Shown: positions 38,082 to 47,503, counted from the stretch's first letter. The stretch is 57,394 bases of DNA from Stenotrophomonas sp. NA06056 (GCF_013364355.1 NZ_CP054931.1:4462501-4519894); one strand, 5' to 3'. Translations and numbers: made by a program. Notes: a model not told the origin generated them from the sequence alone.

Positions 38082-39089
38082 TCACCAGCCCTCGAGCACG
38101 ATCTTGCCCTTGGCCCGATGGCTCTCCAGCAGCGCATGCGCCCGCCGCAGGTTGGCCGCATCGATGCGGCCGAAGTGCTCGCCCAGCGTGGTCTGCAGCA
38201 CGCCGGCATCGACCAGTTCGGCCACTCGGTTCAGCAGCTCATGCTGGCGTTGCATGTCCGCGGTCCTGTACAGCGGCCGGGTGAACATCGACTCCCAGTG
38301 CAGCGACAGTGCCTTGCGCTTGAGCGCCATCACATCGATCTGGCCCGGATCATCGATCAACCCCAGCTGCCCTTGCGGCGCCAGCAACTCGACGAGCTGC
38401 GCATAGTGCTGGTCGGTGTGGGTCAGGCTGGCCACGTGGTCCACCTCGGTGATACCGAGCCGGGCCAGGCCCTCGGCCAGCGGCCGGGTGTGGTCGATCA
38501 CATGATGTGCGCCCATTGCCTGCACCCAGTCCTGGGTCTCCGGGCGCGAGGCGGTACCGATCACCGTCAGCTTGGTCAGCCGACGCGCCAACTGCACCAG
38601 GATCGAACCCACGCCACCCGCTGCACCGATCACCAGCAGGGTCTGGCCGTCACCACCGCCTTCGGCGATGCGCAGGCGGTCGAACAGCAGCTCCCAGGCG
38701 GTGATCGCGGTCAGCGGCAGCGCTGCCGCAGCGGCATCGTCGAGGCTGGTCGGCTTGCGGCCAACGCTGCGCTCGTCCACCAGCTGGTATTCGGCGTTGC
38801 TGCCCGGGCGATCGATCACACCGGCGTAGTACACCGCATCGCCGGGCTGGAACAGGGTCACCTCGCTGCCGACTGCATCAACCACACCCACCGCATCCCA
38901 CCCCAGCACGCGAGGGCCGTCGGTGGCAGCGCCGCGGCGTACCTTGGTGTCGACCGGGTTCACCGCTACCGCGCGCACCGCTACCCGCAGGTCACGCGGG
39001 CCCGGCTGAGGTACGGGCAGGTCGAGGTCGATCAGGGCCTGCGGGTCGTCGATCGGCAGGCCGGCTTGGGTGTAGGCAATAGCGCGCAT
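38082..39089 (-). CDS. zinc-free MDR alcohol dehydrogenase / quinone oxidoreductase
   Basis: The 335-residue protein has a GroES-like N-terminal domain (VNPVDTKVRRG, VLGWDAVGVVDAVGSEV, GDAVYYAG) and a Rossmann NADPH-binding motif GAAGGVGSILVQLAR. It lacks the zinc-ligand pattern of classical alcohol dehydrogenases and looks like the quinone-oxidoreductase branch. The ATG at 39089 was chosen as MRAIAYTQAG is the typical family opening. A LysR gene is divergent across 89 bp and probably controls it. Confidence 0.9.
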   Translation of the reverse strand: MRAIAYTQAGLPIDDPQALIDLDLPVPQPGPRDLRVAVRAVAVNPVDTKVRRGAATDGPRVLGWDAVGVVDAVGSEVTLFQPGDAVYYAGVIDRPGSNAEYQLVDERSVGRKPTSLDDAAAAALPLTAITAWELLFDRLRIAEGGGDGQTLLVIGAAGGVGSILVQLARRLTKLTVIGTASRPETQDWVQAMGAHHVIDHTRPLAEGLARLGITEVDHVASLTHTDQHYAQLVELLAPQGQLGLIDDPGQIDVMALKRKALSLHWESMFTRPLYRTADMQRQHELLNRVAELVDAGVLQTTLGEHFGRIDAANLRRAHALLESHRAKGKIVLEGW

Positions 39090-39178
39090 GGGGGAGATCC
39101 AATGAGGAGAGGCCACAGCGTGCGCCGTGCGCAGGGGGGTAGAAAGGCGCAGAATCGGTCAACACTTTCACTGCAGCA

Positions 39179-40153
39179 ATGAAAATGGTCCGTTTCGATG
39201 ATCTGCAGCTGTTCGTCCGTACCGCCGCACTGGGCAGCTTCTCGCAGGCTGCGCGCGAGGCCGATCTGCTGCCGGGACAGGTGGCCGCAGCGGTGGCGCG
39301 GCTGGAACGCGAACTGGACCTGCGCCTGTTCGTGCGTACCACCCGCAGCCTGCGGCTGACTGCCGAAGGCGCGCTGTACCTGCCCTATGCACAGGACGTT
39401 CTGACCACCCTGCGCGAAGGCCAGGCACGGGTGCAGGGCGAGGATGCCGAACTGCACGGCACCCTGCAGTTGTCGGCGCCCTCGGATTTCGGCCGCAACC
39501 TGCTGCTGCCGTGGCTGACCGCGTTCCGTGCCGCGCATCCGCGGCTGCGTCTGCACCTGCGCTTGTCCGATGAAGTGGCCGACGTGTTCCGCGACCCCGT
39601 CGACGTGGCCATCCGCATCGGCCACTTCGACGACGCCAACTACGTCGCCCTGCCGTTGCTGGAAGGCAACCGGCGCGTGCTGACCGCATCGCCCGAGTAC
39701 CTGCGGCGGCGTGGCACGCCGACCCGGCTGGAGGATCTGCGTGAACACGATTGCCTTGTCTACCAGCTCGGCGGCCGTGCCTACGATCGCTGGTCGTTCG
39801 AGCTTGAGGGGCGCCGCGCGGTGATCCCGGTACGCGGGCCACTGGTCTGCGACGACGCCGACGTGGTGCGGCGCTGGGCGGTCGCCGGCGAAGGCATCAC
39901 CTACAAGTCCTGGCTGGACGTGCGCGAGGACGTACTGGGTGGACGCCTGCAGGTGCTGCTGGATGGCATCGGCAGCCACATCCCCCTGCAGCTGGTGTGC
40001 CCGCACCGCAAGCAGTTCTCACCGGCCGTGCGGCAACTGCACGCGCAGCTGCGCCAGTACCTGCAACCGCTGCTGTCCGCGATGCCCGGCCATGGCGACA
40101 CGCCCCTGTCGCCTGCGTCGTCACTGGCCGACAATGGGCCTCCCCCGTTGTAA
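39179..40153 (+). CDS. LysR-family transcriptional regulator
   Basis: The 324-residue regulator has an N-terminal winged helix (DDLQLFVRTAALGSFSQAAR, LERELDLRLFVRTTRSLRLT) and a C-terminal LysR substrate domain with LSAPSDFGRNLLLPWLTAF and VDVAIRIGH. It belongs to the branch that usually regulates a divergent oxidoreductase, here the MDR gene. The effector is unknown. Thirteen bases separate it from the LysE exporter. Confidence 0.92.
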   Translation: MKMVRFDDLQLFVRTAALGSFSQAAREADLLPGQVAAAVARLERELDLRLFVRTTRSLRLTAEGALYLPYAQDVLTTLREGQARVQGEDAELHGTLQLSAPSDFGRNLLLPWLTAFRAAHPRLRLHLRLSDEVADVFRDPVDVAIRIGHFDDANYVALPLLEGNRRVLTASPEYLRRRGTPTRLEDLREHDCLVYQLGGRAYDRWSFELEGRRAVIPVRGPLVCDDADVVRRWAVAGEGITYKSWLDVREDVLGGRLQVLLDGIGSHIPLQLVCPHRKQFSPAVRQLHAQLRQYLQPLLSAMPGHGDTPLSPASSLADNGPPPL

Positions 40154-40165
40154 GAGAGTCGCGCC

Positions 40166-40795
40166 ATGCCGTGGATGGGCATCCAGGACCTGTGGACATT
40201 TCTGGTCGCCGTGCTGGTGTTTCTGGCCCTGCCCGGGCCGGGCACCTTCACCCTGCTGACCGCCACCGGTCGTGGCGGTGTACGCGGCGGCTACACGGCG
40301 CTGGCCGGCCTGCTGGTCGGCGACCAGATCCTGATGTGGCTGGCACTGGCCGGCGTGGCCGCGCTGCTCAAAGCCAATCCGACAGTGTTCCACGCGGTGC
40401 AGTATCTCGGCGCGGCGTACCTGGTGTGGGTAGGCATCAGCCTGCTGCGCACGCCCAAGGGTGACGGTGCCGAAGTTGGCCCGGTGCGCATGCAGCCGGG
40501 CCGCTACTTCCACCAGGCAATCCTGGTCAGCCTGCTCAATCCGAAGGCGATCCTGTTCTACATGGCTTTCCTGCCGTTGTTCATCGACCCGAAGGCACAC
40601 CAGGGCATGGCCACCTTCGCGGCGCTGGCCGGCATCATCTTCGTGGTCAGCATCGCTTACTGCTCGCTGTTGATCTGGGTTGGCAACCTGGCCCGGCGCC
40701 GGTTGATCCAGCACCCGCGGGTCAGTGATGCGCTGCGACGCGTGGCCGGTCTGTTCCTGGTCGGCTTCGGCATCCGCCTGGGCCTGAACGGGTGA
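40166..40795 (+). CDS. LysE/RhtB-family exporter
   Basis: The 209-residue protein has about six membrane segments and the LysE-family signatures PGPGTFTLLTATGRGGVRGG near the N-terminus, LGAAYLVWVGISLLR and NPKAILFYMAFLP. Such proteins export amino acids or homoserine lactones; the substrate is not determinable. The stop overlaps the GTG start of the next gene. Confidence 0.9.
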   Translation: MPWMGIQDLWTFLVAVLVFLALPGPGTFTLLTATGRGGVRGGYTALAGLLVGDQILMWLALAGVAALLKANPTVFHAVQYLGAAYLVWVGISLLRTPKGDGAEVGPVRMQPGRYFHQAILVSLLNPKAILFYMAFLPLFIDPKAHQGMATFAALAGIIFVVSIAYCSLLIWVGNLARRRLIQHPRVSDALRRVAGLFLVGFGIRLGLNG

Positions 40796-41205
40796 TCGCG
40801 CGCTTGCCGCTGCTGGCGCTGGGACTGATCCTGGCCGGCGCCGCCAGCGCTGCGCCGGAACACCGCTGCCTGACCGGCGGTCGCAATGACAGCATCCATC
40901 TGGAATGGCGCTGGCTGGAGGACGGCCAGGCCGATGTGCGCTACGCCGGGCACCGCGAGCGCCTGCAGTTGCGCCGGGTTTCGCTGGAGACCACGGTGCT
41001 GGCCGAAGATCGCCCCTACCAGTTCGACAGCGTGTGGGAAGAGCGCATCGACGGGCGCCTCAACGGCCGCTACCGGCTGAGCACACAGGGCGCCCTCGTG
41101 CTGGAACTGCGTTATGAACGCGCCCGCGACGGCCGCAGCACCCTCTTCCACGATGACAGCGACGCGTGGCAGGAAGACGGCTGCCACTGGCCGAGCCCTC
41201 CCTGA
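40792..41205 (+). CDS. hypothetical secreted protein
   Basis: The 137-residue protein has a signal peptide (ending near GAASA-AP, residue 21), one cysteine in HRCLTGG and another in DGCHWPSPP, which may pair, and a mostly polar beta-rich body. The GTG start overlaps the LysE stop (GTGA), so the two are translationally coupled. I do not recognise the family. Confidence 0.75.
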   Translation: MIARLPLLALGLILAGAASAAPEHRCLTGGRNDSIHLEWRWLEDGQADVRYAGHRERLQLRRVSLETTVLAEDRPYQFDSVWEERIDGRLNGRYRLSTQGALVLELRYERARDGRSTLFHDDSDAWQEDGCHWPSPP

Positions 41206-41363
41206 CCCAACACTGGGCCGACTCCCCTTTATGCCGATTCCGGCAGCCTGGCCGGGGCGCAGCGCGCGCCCCGCCCTGCATGACCCCCGTCAGTGGCAAT
41301 GCTGCGCTGCGTTCGGTCACACTCGGGAACTTGTCGTTCTCAGTCACCCCTTCCGAGGCCTGC

Positions 41364-42791
41364 ATGTCCCTGCTCCGGCGCAAGTCCCTAGATTCCGTCA
41401 CCGTCCATGAAGCCGGCCGGCGCCTGGTCCCGACCCTCAGCTGGCCGCATCTGATCGCGCTGGGCATCGGTGCCATCGTCGGCACCGGCATCTACACCCT
41501 GATCGGCGTGGGTGCCGACCGCGCTGGCCCCGCCGTGCTGATCTCCTTCGCCATCGCCGGCGCAGTGTGTGCCTGTGCGGCATTGGCCTACGCCGAACTG
41601 TCCACGATGATGCCGGCCGCCGGCAGTGCCTATACCTACAGCTACAGCGCGCTGGGCGAGGTCTTTGCCTGGGTGGTGGGCTGGAGCCTGATCCTGGAGT
41701 ACTCACTGGTGGTGAGTACCGTGGCGGTCGGCTGGTCGGGCTATTTCGTCGGCTTCCTGGAATGGGTGCATACCCAGTTCGGCTGGGACCTGCGCCTGCC
41801 GGCCATGCTCGCGGCCGGACCGCATGTCGATGGCGGCATGATCAACCTGCCCGCGATCGTCATCACCTGGCTGGTGGCCCTGATGCTGATGGCCGGCACC
41901 AAGGAAAGCGCCACCCTCAACGCGATCCTGGTCGTGTTCAAGCTGATCGCGCTGGCCATCTTCGTCGCAGTGGCACTGCCGGCGTTCGACGCCAACAACC
42001 TGCAGCCGTTCATGCCCTACGGGTTTGCCAAGACGCTGGGACCGGATGGCGTGGAGCGCGGCGTGATGGCTGCAGCGGCGATCATCTTCTTCGCGTTCTA
42101 TGGCTTCGATGCGATCTCCACCGCCGCAGAAGAAACCAAGAACCCCGGGCGCGACCTGTCCATCGGCATCATCGGCTCGATGGTCGGCTGCACCATCGTG
42201 TACGTACTCGTGGCGCTGGCCGCGATCGGTGCGATGAGCTACACCGTGTTCGGCCAGAGTGCCGAGCCGCTGGCACTGATCATGCGCCAGCTGGGCCAGC
42301 CGACTGCCGCGATGCTGATCGGCGTGATCGCCATCATTGCCCTGCCGACCGTGCTGCTGGCCTTCCTGTACGGCCAGAGCCGCATCTTCTTCGTGATGAG
42401 CCGTGATGGTCTGCTGCCGCGTGGCCTGTCCAAGGTCAATGCACGTACCGGCACGCCGGTAGCGACCACGCTGTTCACCGCTGTGGTGGTGTCGGCGCTG
42501 GCCGGTGTGGCGCGCCTGGACGAGATCGCCGCACTGGCCAATGCAGGCACCCTGGCCGCGTTCACTGCCGTTGGCATCTGCCTGGTGGTGCTGCGCGTGC
42601 GCGAGCCGAACCGCGAGCGCACCTTCCGCACGCCGTTGGCCTTCATCGTCGGCCCGCTGGCGGCGCTGGGCTGCATCTACCTGTTCATCAGCCTGCCGCA
42701 CACCACCCAGCTGTACTTCCTGGCCTGGAACGTGGTCGGTCTGGTGCTGTACTTCGCCTACAGCCGTCGCAATGCGCTGATCGGCCGGTAA
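41364..42791 (+). CDS. APC-superfamily amino acid permease
   Basis: The 475-residue protein has twelve or so membrane segments and the APC motifs HLIALGIGAIVGTGIYTLIG and PAAGSAYTYSYSALGEVFAW, with FAFYGFDAISTAAEETKNPGRD in the middle, as in YfnA/cationic amino acid transporters. It imports amino acids over the inner membrane; specificity is not visible. The start at 41364 gives MSLLRRKSLDSV, the common opening; the extra N-terminal 66 codons overlap the previous gene. Confidence 0.92.
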   Translation: MSLLRRKSLDSVTVHEAGRRLVPTLSWPHLIALGIGAIVGTGIYTLIGVGADRAGPAVLISFAIAGAVCACAALAYAELSTMMPAAGSAYTYSYSALGEVFAWVVGWSLILEYSLVVSTVAVGWSGYFVGFLEWVHTQFGWDLRLPAMLAAGPHVDGGMINLPAIVITWLVALMLMAGTKESATLNAILVVFKLIALAIFVAVALPAFDANNLQPFMPYGFAKTLGPDGVERGVMAAAAIIFFAFYGFDAISTAAEETKNPGRDLSIGIIGSMVGCTIVYVLVALAAIGAMSYTVFGQSAEPLALIMRQLGQPTAAMLIGVIAIIALPTVLLAFLYGQSRIFFVMSRDGLLPRGLSKVNARTGTPVATTLFTAVVVSALAGVARLDEIAALANAGTLAAFTAVGICLVVLRVREPNRERTFRTPLAFIVGPLAALGCIYLFISLPHTTQLYFLAWNVVGLVLYFAYSRRNALIGR

Positions 42792-42792
42792 A

Positions 42793-42852
42793 GGTAGCGC
42801 CGGGCCATGCCCGGCGGTCTTTGAGGATTGCCGGCCAGCGGCCGGCACTACC
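42793..42852. repeat. two SMAG/GTAG REP elements
   Basis: GGTAGCGCCGGGCCATGCCC (42793 on) and GATTGCCGGCCAGCGGCCGG with CACTACC (42826 on), GTAG tails pointing outwards. They fill the convergent gap between the permease and dipeptidase genes. Confidence 0.8.
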
Positions 42853-42883
42853 ACGGGGCGGCTGAGGGATTGCCGCAGGGCGG

Positions 42884-44125
42884 CTACCCGCCCTGCTTTG
42901 CCGCGTAATCCTGCGCCTGGCGCATCACCCGCAGCAGATTGCCGCCCCAGATGGCGGCAATCTGCTTCTCGGTGTAGCCCTTGCGCAACAGCCATGCGGT
43001 GATCTTCGGCAGCTGGCTGACATCGGACAGGTCGCTCAGGCCACCGCCGCCATCCCAGTCCAGGCCGATGCCGACGTGCTCGGGGCCGACCACCTTCAGG
43101 ATGTGCTCGAAGTGGGCAAAGAAGTCGTCCAGGCTGGCGTGGCGCACGGGATGTTCGTGGTCCAGTGCCTGCTCGGCCTTCTGCAGCGCCACGCCCTGTT
43201 CGATGGTCATGCCTTCCCAGCCACCCAGCTGCTTGCTCAGCGCTTCCTCGGCCTGCTTGCGCTCGGGCGTCTTCGCGGTATCGATCAGGTAGCCACCATA
43301 GGCGTTCACCTGGATCACCCCGCCGGCCTTGGCCAGCCTGCGCAGGCGCGCGTCGTCGAGGTTGCGGGGATGGTCGAAGACCGCCTTGGCCGAGCTGTGC
43401 GACAGCACGAACGGCACCGGCATCATTGCCAGCAGGTCATCGAACACCGCGTCCGACGCATGTGACTGGTCGATCACGATGCCCAGCTTCACCGCGTGCC
43501 GCACCAGATCCTTGCCGGCCGGGCTCAGGCCTTTCCATTCCGCGCCCTTGGGGTCGGTGGCCGAATCGGCGAACTCGTTGTTGGCGAAATGCACGGTGCT
43601 GAGCAGGCGCAGGCCGGCACGGTGGTAGAACGACAGCAGGCTGGGATCGGCCACCAGCGGGCTGGCATTCTCCATGCTGATGTAGACCACGCGCTTGCCG
43701 GCGGCCTTGATGCGCGCCGCGTCATCGGCGGTCAGCGCCAGTGCGAAGCGCTCGGGGTTGGCGGCCAGCATCTGCCGGATCTCCAGCAAGCGCTGCAGGC
43801 CGTGATCGCGTTCGGCCAGATGCGCAGCGGCCGTGCGATCGCCCTGGTCGGTATAGATCGCAAAGAAACCGCCATCGAGCGCGCCTTCGACCATGCGCGG
43901 GTAATCCACCTGCGAGAGCGCATTGCGGTCGTGCCGCTGCTCGATGTCGAAGCCGTCGCGGCCGAAGTTGGCCGGCGTATCCAGATGACTGTCCAGGGTC
44001 AGCAGGCGCTGCTGCAGTGCCTTGGCCCGGGCCAGCTCCTGCGTGCTGAAGTCGATGGCATGGGCCGACAGCGGCGCACTCAGCGCCAACGCGAGCAGCA
44101 GGGAGAGACGACGCAACGACGGCAT
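42884..44125 (-). CDS. M19 membrane dipeptidase family protein
   Basis: The 413-residue protein has a signal peptide (to about SAHA, residue 23) and the M19 zinc-dipeptidase motifs: LDSHLDTP (H47, D49), VYISMENASPL (metal Glu), LTVHFANNEF-type segment, VIDQSHASDAVFDDLL, VLSHSSAKAV and HVGIGLDWDGGGG. It should act on dipeptides in the periplasm. A second ATG two codons upstream (44131) is equally possible as start. Confidence 0.9.
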   Translation of the reverse strand: MPSLRRLSLLLALALSAPLSAHAIDFSTQELARAKALQQRLLTLDSHLDTPANFGRDGFDIEQRHDRNALSQVDYPRMVEGALDGGFFAIYTDQGDRTAAAHLAERDHGLQRLLEIRQMLAANPERFALALTADDAARIKAAGKRVVYISMENASPLVADPSLLSFYHRAGLRLLSTVHFANNEFADSATDPKGAEWKGLSPAGKDLVRHAVKLGIVIDQSHASDAVFDDLLAMMPVPFVLSHSSAKAVFDHPRNLDDARLRRLAKAGGVIQVNAYGGYLIDTAKTPERKQAEEALSKQLGGWEGMTIEQGVALQKAEQALDHEHPVRHASLDDFFAHFEHILKVVGPEHVGIGLDWDGGGGLSDLSDVSQLPKITAWLLRKGYTEKQIAAIWGGNLLRVMRQAQDYAAKQGG

Positions 44126-44282
44126 GGGCATCCACCGGCAATGGGAAGGAGATGACCATAGCGCCGGGATGGCCAACGCGGGTAGTGCCGCGTTGACCAG
44201 CGCGCTCCATTACACTCGCCAACAGCCGATAAGGGCAGCGTGCAGCACCGCGTGCTGCGTCGACCATGGAATGGAAACACCG

Positions 44283-45101
44283 ATGTCGAAGTCCCAGACT
44301 CCGCCGCTGCCCGTACAGGGCGAAGCGCCTGTCCCCGCCAGCGTGGTCACCGTCGAACAGCTCAAGCGTGACGTGCTGCCAACGTTGTTTGCCGGGCGTA
44401 CCGACATCGGCCGCTATGGCCCGGCCGACCTGGCCAGCGCCAGTGCAGAGCCGGCCTGGCAGGATGGCAGCGCCAACGCGCTGGCCCAGGCGCTTGCCGA
44501 GCTGGTCAACCGGCTGTCAGAACACGATCCCAATGCCCTGCTGCAGCGCGCGGGGTGGTGGCAGCGGTTCACCGGGGCCGATATCGAAGAACGCCTGCGC
44601 CGGCGCATCGCGATGGGCAGCAACGGCGATGTACTGGCCAGGATCGAGCGCGAGGCCGTCGCCGTGCGCGCCAGCGTCGATCGACTGGATGCGCAGCTGA
44701 TCGAGCATGACGTGCAGGGTGTGCGACTGCAGGTGTACATCGATGCGGGCGTGCAGTTCCTGCAGGAACTGCCAGCGGCCGTCGACAGCGCCGATGATGC
44801 GCCTGTCCTCGACCGCCCGGTCGAGCGGTTGCAGCGCCGGGTGGCCAACCTGACCGCGCTGCTGGCCAGCCATTCGATGAGCCGGATGCAGGTGCAGCTG
44901 GCACGCAGCAATGCCATCGACCTGCTGGACCGCTACAGCGAGACGGTGCAGATCCTGCTGCCGATCTGGCGCCAGACCATCCAGGCGCTGCACAACAGCG
45001 ACAACGCCAGCCCGCAGATGATCGCCAGTGCTGCGCAGGCGCAGGACCAGCTGAAGAAGGCGCTGCAGCAGTTGCTGCGCACGTCCGGGGTGCCGGCATG
45101 A
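44283..45101 (+). CDS. TelA-like protein (tentative)
   Basis: The 272-residue helical protein has no signal peptide or membrane segment. The C-terminal half (MSRMQVQLARSNAIDLLDRY, then ETVQILLPIWRQTIQAL) resembles the TelA toxic-anion-resistance family, in which a similar helix pair ends in IPLWKNQ. It is shorter than typical TelA and the assignment is tentative. The start at 44283 was preferred to ATG 44271 for spacing to a GGAA. It overlaps the next gene by four bases. Confidence 0.65.
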   Translation: MSKSQTPPLPVQGEAPVPASVVTVEQLKRDVLPTLFAGRTDIGRYGPADLASASAEPAWQDGSANALAQALAELVNRLSEHDPNALLQRAGWWQRFTGADIEERLRRRIAMGSNGDVLARIEREAVAVRASVDRLDAQLIEHDVQGVRLQVYIDAGVQFLQELPAAVDSADDAPVLDRPVERLQRRVANLTALLASHSMSRMQVQLARSNAIDLLDRYSETVQILLPIWRQTIQALHNSDNASPQMIASAAQAQDQLKKALQQLLRTSGVPA

Positions 45102-45964
45102 GCGCGCCGGTACGCGATCCGCTGCAGATTCCGCCGGACCTGCAGGCGCGGGTGGAAGCCGTTCCGGGCCTGCGCGCGTTCTACCGGCGGGCCTCGCTGC
45201 TGCGGGTCTTCGGCCTGGCCTGCATTCCGCTGGCGGCCATGGCGCTGTCCTACATGGCGCTGGCATTCACCGGTACCGAACTCGGTCCCCCCTCATGGGC
45301 ACACGTGCCGGCCGGTTATGGGGAGAACGACACAGGCAAGCAGTTGCTGATCCTGCTGGTCATCACCCCCTTGCTGCTGGTGTGGATGTTCTTCGGTGTG
45401 CGCGACCTGCTCGGCCGCCATCGCCTGCGCCGCTTCGCGTGGTCGTTCGCGCTGGGTTCGATGCTGCTGTGTGGCGCATGGGGAAGCATGGGCATCACCG
45501 CACCCAGCATGGGCCAGGGTGATCGCCTCGACCATCGCAAGTTGGACGCACTCATCGCCAGCCCGGACTTCAGCGGCTTCAACCCGCAGTGGCAGGCCTA
45601 TCTGCGTGCGCAGCAGGAGCTCCCCTACGGCGTTGCTTCGTCGGCCGTGGTCGCTACCGCCCGCGCGCTGGCCAAGGGCGAGGACATCGGTGTTCCGGTA
45701 TCGCCGGCAATGCAGTCCCGCTTCGAGAAAGCAGCCGGCCTGCCCCGCTCCGAACGATCGCAGCGATGGCATCAGCAGCGTCTGCTGGGCTGGCTTCTGT
45801 TCGACGTCGGCTGGGTGCTGGCGCTGCTCGCGGTACCGGCGCTGCTTGCGTTGGGCGCCGTGGCGATCGTGCTCGGCCGCCACCTGCGTCGCAGGTCCGA
45901 CGTGATCAACGGCTTGTTGCAGCAACTGCAGCCGGCTTCTGCGCAGCCGCGCGCGCAGCCCTGA
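45098..45964 (+). CDS. hypothetical membrane protein
   Basis: The 288-residue protein has three membrane segments in its first 130 residues, a periplasmic or cytoplasmic middle part (about 140-225) and a fourth segment (LLFDVGWVLALLAVPALLALG). A polar Arg/Gln C-terminus follows. Translationally coupled to the TelA-like gene (ATGA). I recognise no family; the pairing suggests the soluble protein acts with this membrane protein. Confidence 0.75.
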   Translation: MSAPVRDPLQIPPDLQARVEAVPGLRAFYRRASLLRVFGLACIPLAAMALSYMALAFTGTELGPPSWAHVPAGYGENDTGKQLLILLVITPLLLVWMFFGVRDLLGRHRLRRFAWSFALGSMLLCGAWGSMGITAPSMGQGDRLDHRKLDALIASPDFSGFNPQWQAYLRAQQELPYGVASSAVVATARALAKGEDIGVPVSPAMQSRFEKAAGLPRSERSQRWHQQRLLGWLLFDVGWVLALLAVPALLALGAVAIVLGRHLRRRSDVINGLLQQLQPASAQPRAQP

Positions 45965-46001
45965 GGCCGGCGCGCGGGGTCGGTCTTTCGTGCGGTGTGC
46001 G

Positions 46002-46024
46002 GGAGCCGGGCATGGCCCGGCTCC
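46002..46024. repeat. SMAG-type REP palindrome
   Basis: GGAGCCGGGC ATG GCCCGGCTCC in the convergent gap between the membrane protein gene and rlmI. Confidence 0.7.
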
Positions 46025-46036
46025 ACGCGCCGTGGG

Positions 46037-47206
46037 TCAGTCCACCACGCGGCAGAACACGGCCTTCAGGTAACGCGATTCCTGCACATGGGCCATGAAC
46101 GGATGGTCCGCACCGGCACCGGCCACCTTCAGGATCTGGATGGTGCGGCCGGAGAAGTACGCCGCACGACGCAGCATGTCGAGGAACTGGTCTTCGGCCA
46201 CCAGGCCGGTGCAGGAGAACGTGGCGAACAGGCCACCGGGCTTGACCACACCCAGCGCCAGCTTGTTCATGTCCAGGTACTTCTTCAGCGCGGTGATCAC
46301 CTGGTCGCGATCGCGGGTCATCTTCGCCGGGTCCAGGATCACCACGTCGTACTGCTCACCGCGGTTGGCCGCGTCGCGCAGCCACGGGAAGATGTCGGAC
46401 TGGACGAACTTCGGGCGCACGTTGTTCAAACGCGAATTGCCCTTGGCGATCTGGATGACGTCTTCATCGATGTCGATGCCGACCACTTCCGATGCACCGC
46501 GCGCGGCTGCATACACGGCGAAACCGCCGGTGTTGCAGCACAGGTCGAGCACGCTCTTGCCTTCCACCTGCTGGCTCAGCCACTCACGGTTCTCGCGCTG
46601 GTCGGCGAAGAAGCCGGTCTTGTGCGCACCAGCCGGGTCGGCGCGGAACTTGATGCCGTACTCGGTGATCACCGACGCTTCGGTGGTGGTATTGCCGTGG
46701 AAATCGAAGCTTTCCTGCTTCTGCACGTGCTCGTCGGCGAAGCTGTGGAAGCGGCAGCCCGGGAATTGTTCACGCAGCGCTTCATAGATCCATTCGCGGT
46801 GGCGGAACATGCCGGCGGCGAAGAACTCCACCACCACCAGGTCGTTGTAACGGTCCACCACCAGGCCGGACAGGCCGTCGCCTTCGCTGTGCACCACGCG
46901 CCAGGCGTCGGACACCGCGTCAAGCTTCAGCACCTCACGACGCAGCGACACCGCCTGGGCGATCTTGCGCGAGAACCAGCCGGCATCAACCGGGATCTGC
47001 GGGTCGGTTTCGAGGATGCGAACGGCAATACGCGAATGCCCGTTGTAGAAGCCACGGCCGATGAACTCGCCATCCACACCGACGACGTCGACGAGGGAGC
47101 CGGGCTTGGGCCGGACGGTCGGCTTCTCGACCAGTTTCTGGAAAATCCACGGGTGGCTGGAACGCCACGCGTTCTTGAGGCGTACAACGGGAAGGGGGGT
47201 ATTCAT
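46037..47206 (-). CDS. rlmI: 23S rRNA (cytosine-5) methyltransferase RlmI
   Basis: The 389-residue protein has an N-terminal PUA domain (about 1-75, LKNAWRSSHPWIFQKLVEKP) and a SAM methyltransferase domain with DLCCNTGGFAVYAAARGA, VVGIDIDEDVI and FSCTGL. RlmI makes m5C in 23S rRNA (C1962 in E. coli). Motif IV reads ILDPAKMTR where E. coli RlmI has DPPK; the downstream Cys in FSCTG is present. The start at 47206 gives full family length. It is divergent from the terC riboswitch region. Confidence 0.9.
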   Translation of the reverse strand: MNTPLPVVRLKNAWRSSHPWIFQKLVEKPTVRPKPGSLVDVVGVDGEFIGRGFYNGHSRIAVRILETDPQIPVDAGWFSRKIAQAVSLRREVLKLDAVSDAWRVVHSEGDGLSGLVVDRYNDLVVVEFFAAGMFRHREWIYEALREQFPGCRFHSFADEHVQKQESFDFHGNTTTEASVITEYGIKFRADPAGAHKTGFFADQRENREWLSQQVEGKSVLDLCCNTGGFAVYAAARGASEVVGIDIDEDVIQIAKGNSRLNNVRPKFVQSDIFPWLRDAANRGEQYDVVILDPAKMTRDRDQVITALKKYLDMNKLALGVVKPGGLFATFSCTGLVAEDQFLDMLRRAAYFSGRTIQILKVAGAGADHPFMAHVQESRYLKAVFCRVVD

Positions 47207-47264
47207 CCGCCTATTGTAGCCGGGGCCCGCGGGGCGCCGGAAATCCGGTGAAGGCCCGGGGCAT

Positions 47265-47293
47265 TTGACGCCGGCCCGGCCAGGCCGCAGAAT
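47265..47293 (+). promoter_or_regulatory. candidate promoter of the riboswitch-terC transcript
   Basis: TTGACG (47265-47270), 17-bp spacer, CAGAAT (47288-47293). It would start transcription near 47300, right at the riboswitch 5' end. Confidence 0.55.
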
Positions 47294-47297
47294 CGGC

Positions 47298-47440
47298 GGC
47301 AGAAGGGGAGTAGCTCCCAGACGTTGTCGCCGTCAATTCGAGCCCGCAGGCTCCGGTGCAACGGCAGTTCCGGCCCATCGGAACTGCGAGCGAGACCTTC
47401 GCCGTACTGGCGAAGCTCTGTCCCTGGATCCCCTCCCGAT
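47298..47440 (+). ncRNA. yybP-ykoY (manganese) riboswitch
   Basis: The 5' leader of the TerC gene has the family signatures in order: AAGGGGAGTAGC near 47304, CCGTCAATTCGAGCC, a GCAGGCTCCGGTGCAACGG stem, a variable hairpin (GCAGTTCCG/CGGAACTGC) and GAGCGAGACCTTCGCC, followed by GGCGAAGCTCTG and a C-rich TCCCCTCCCG that can pair back to the G-rich start. This class senses Mn2+ and usually controls TerC/Alx or MntP exporters, as here. Exact ends are approximate. Confidence 0.88.
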
Positions 47441-47503
47441 CCTCCGTTGCAGATCCTCGCCGTCCGGCTTGAGGCATTTTTCATTTTCCCAACGGACAAA
47501 CCC

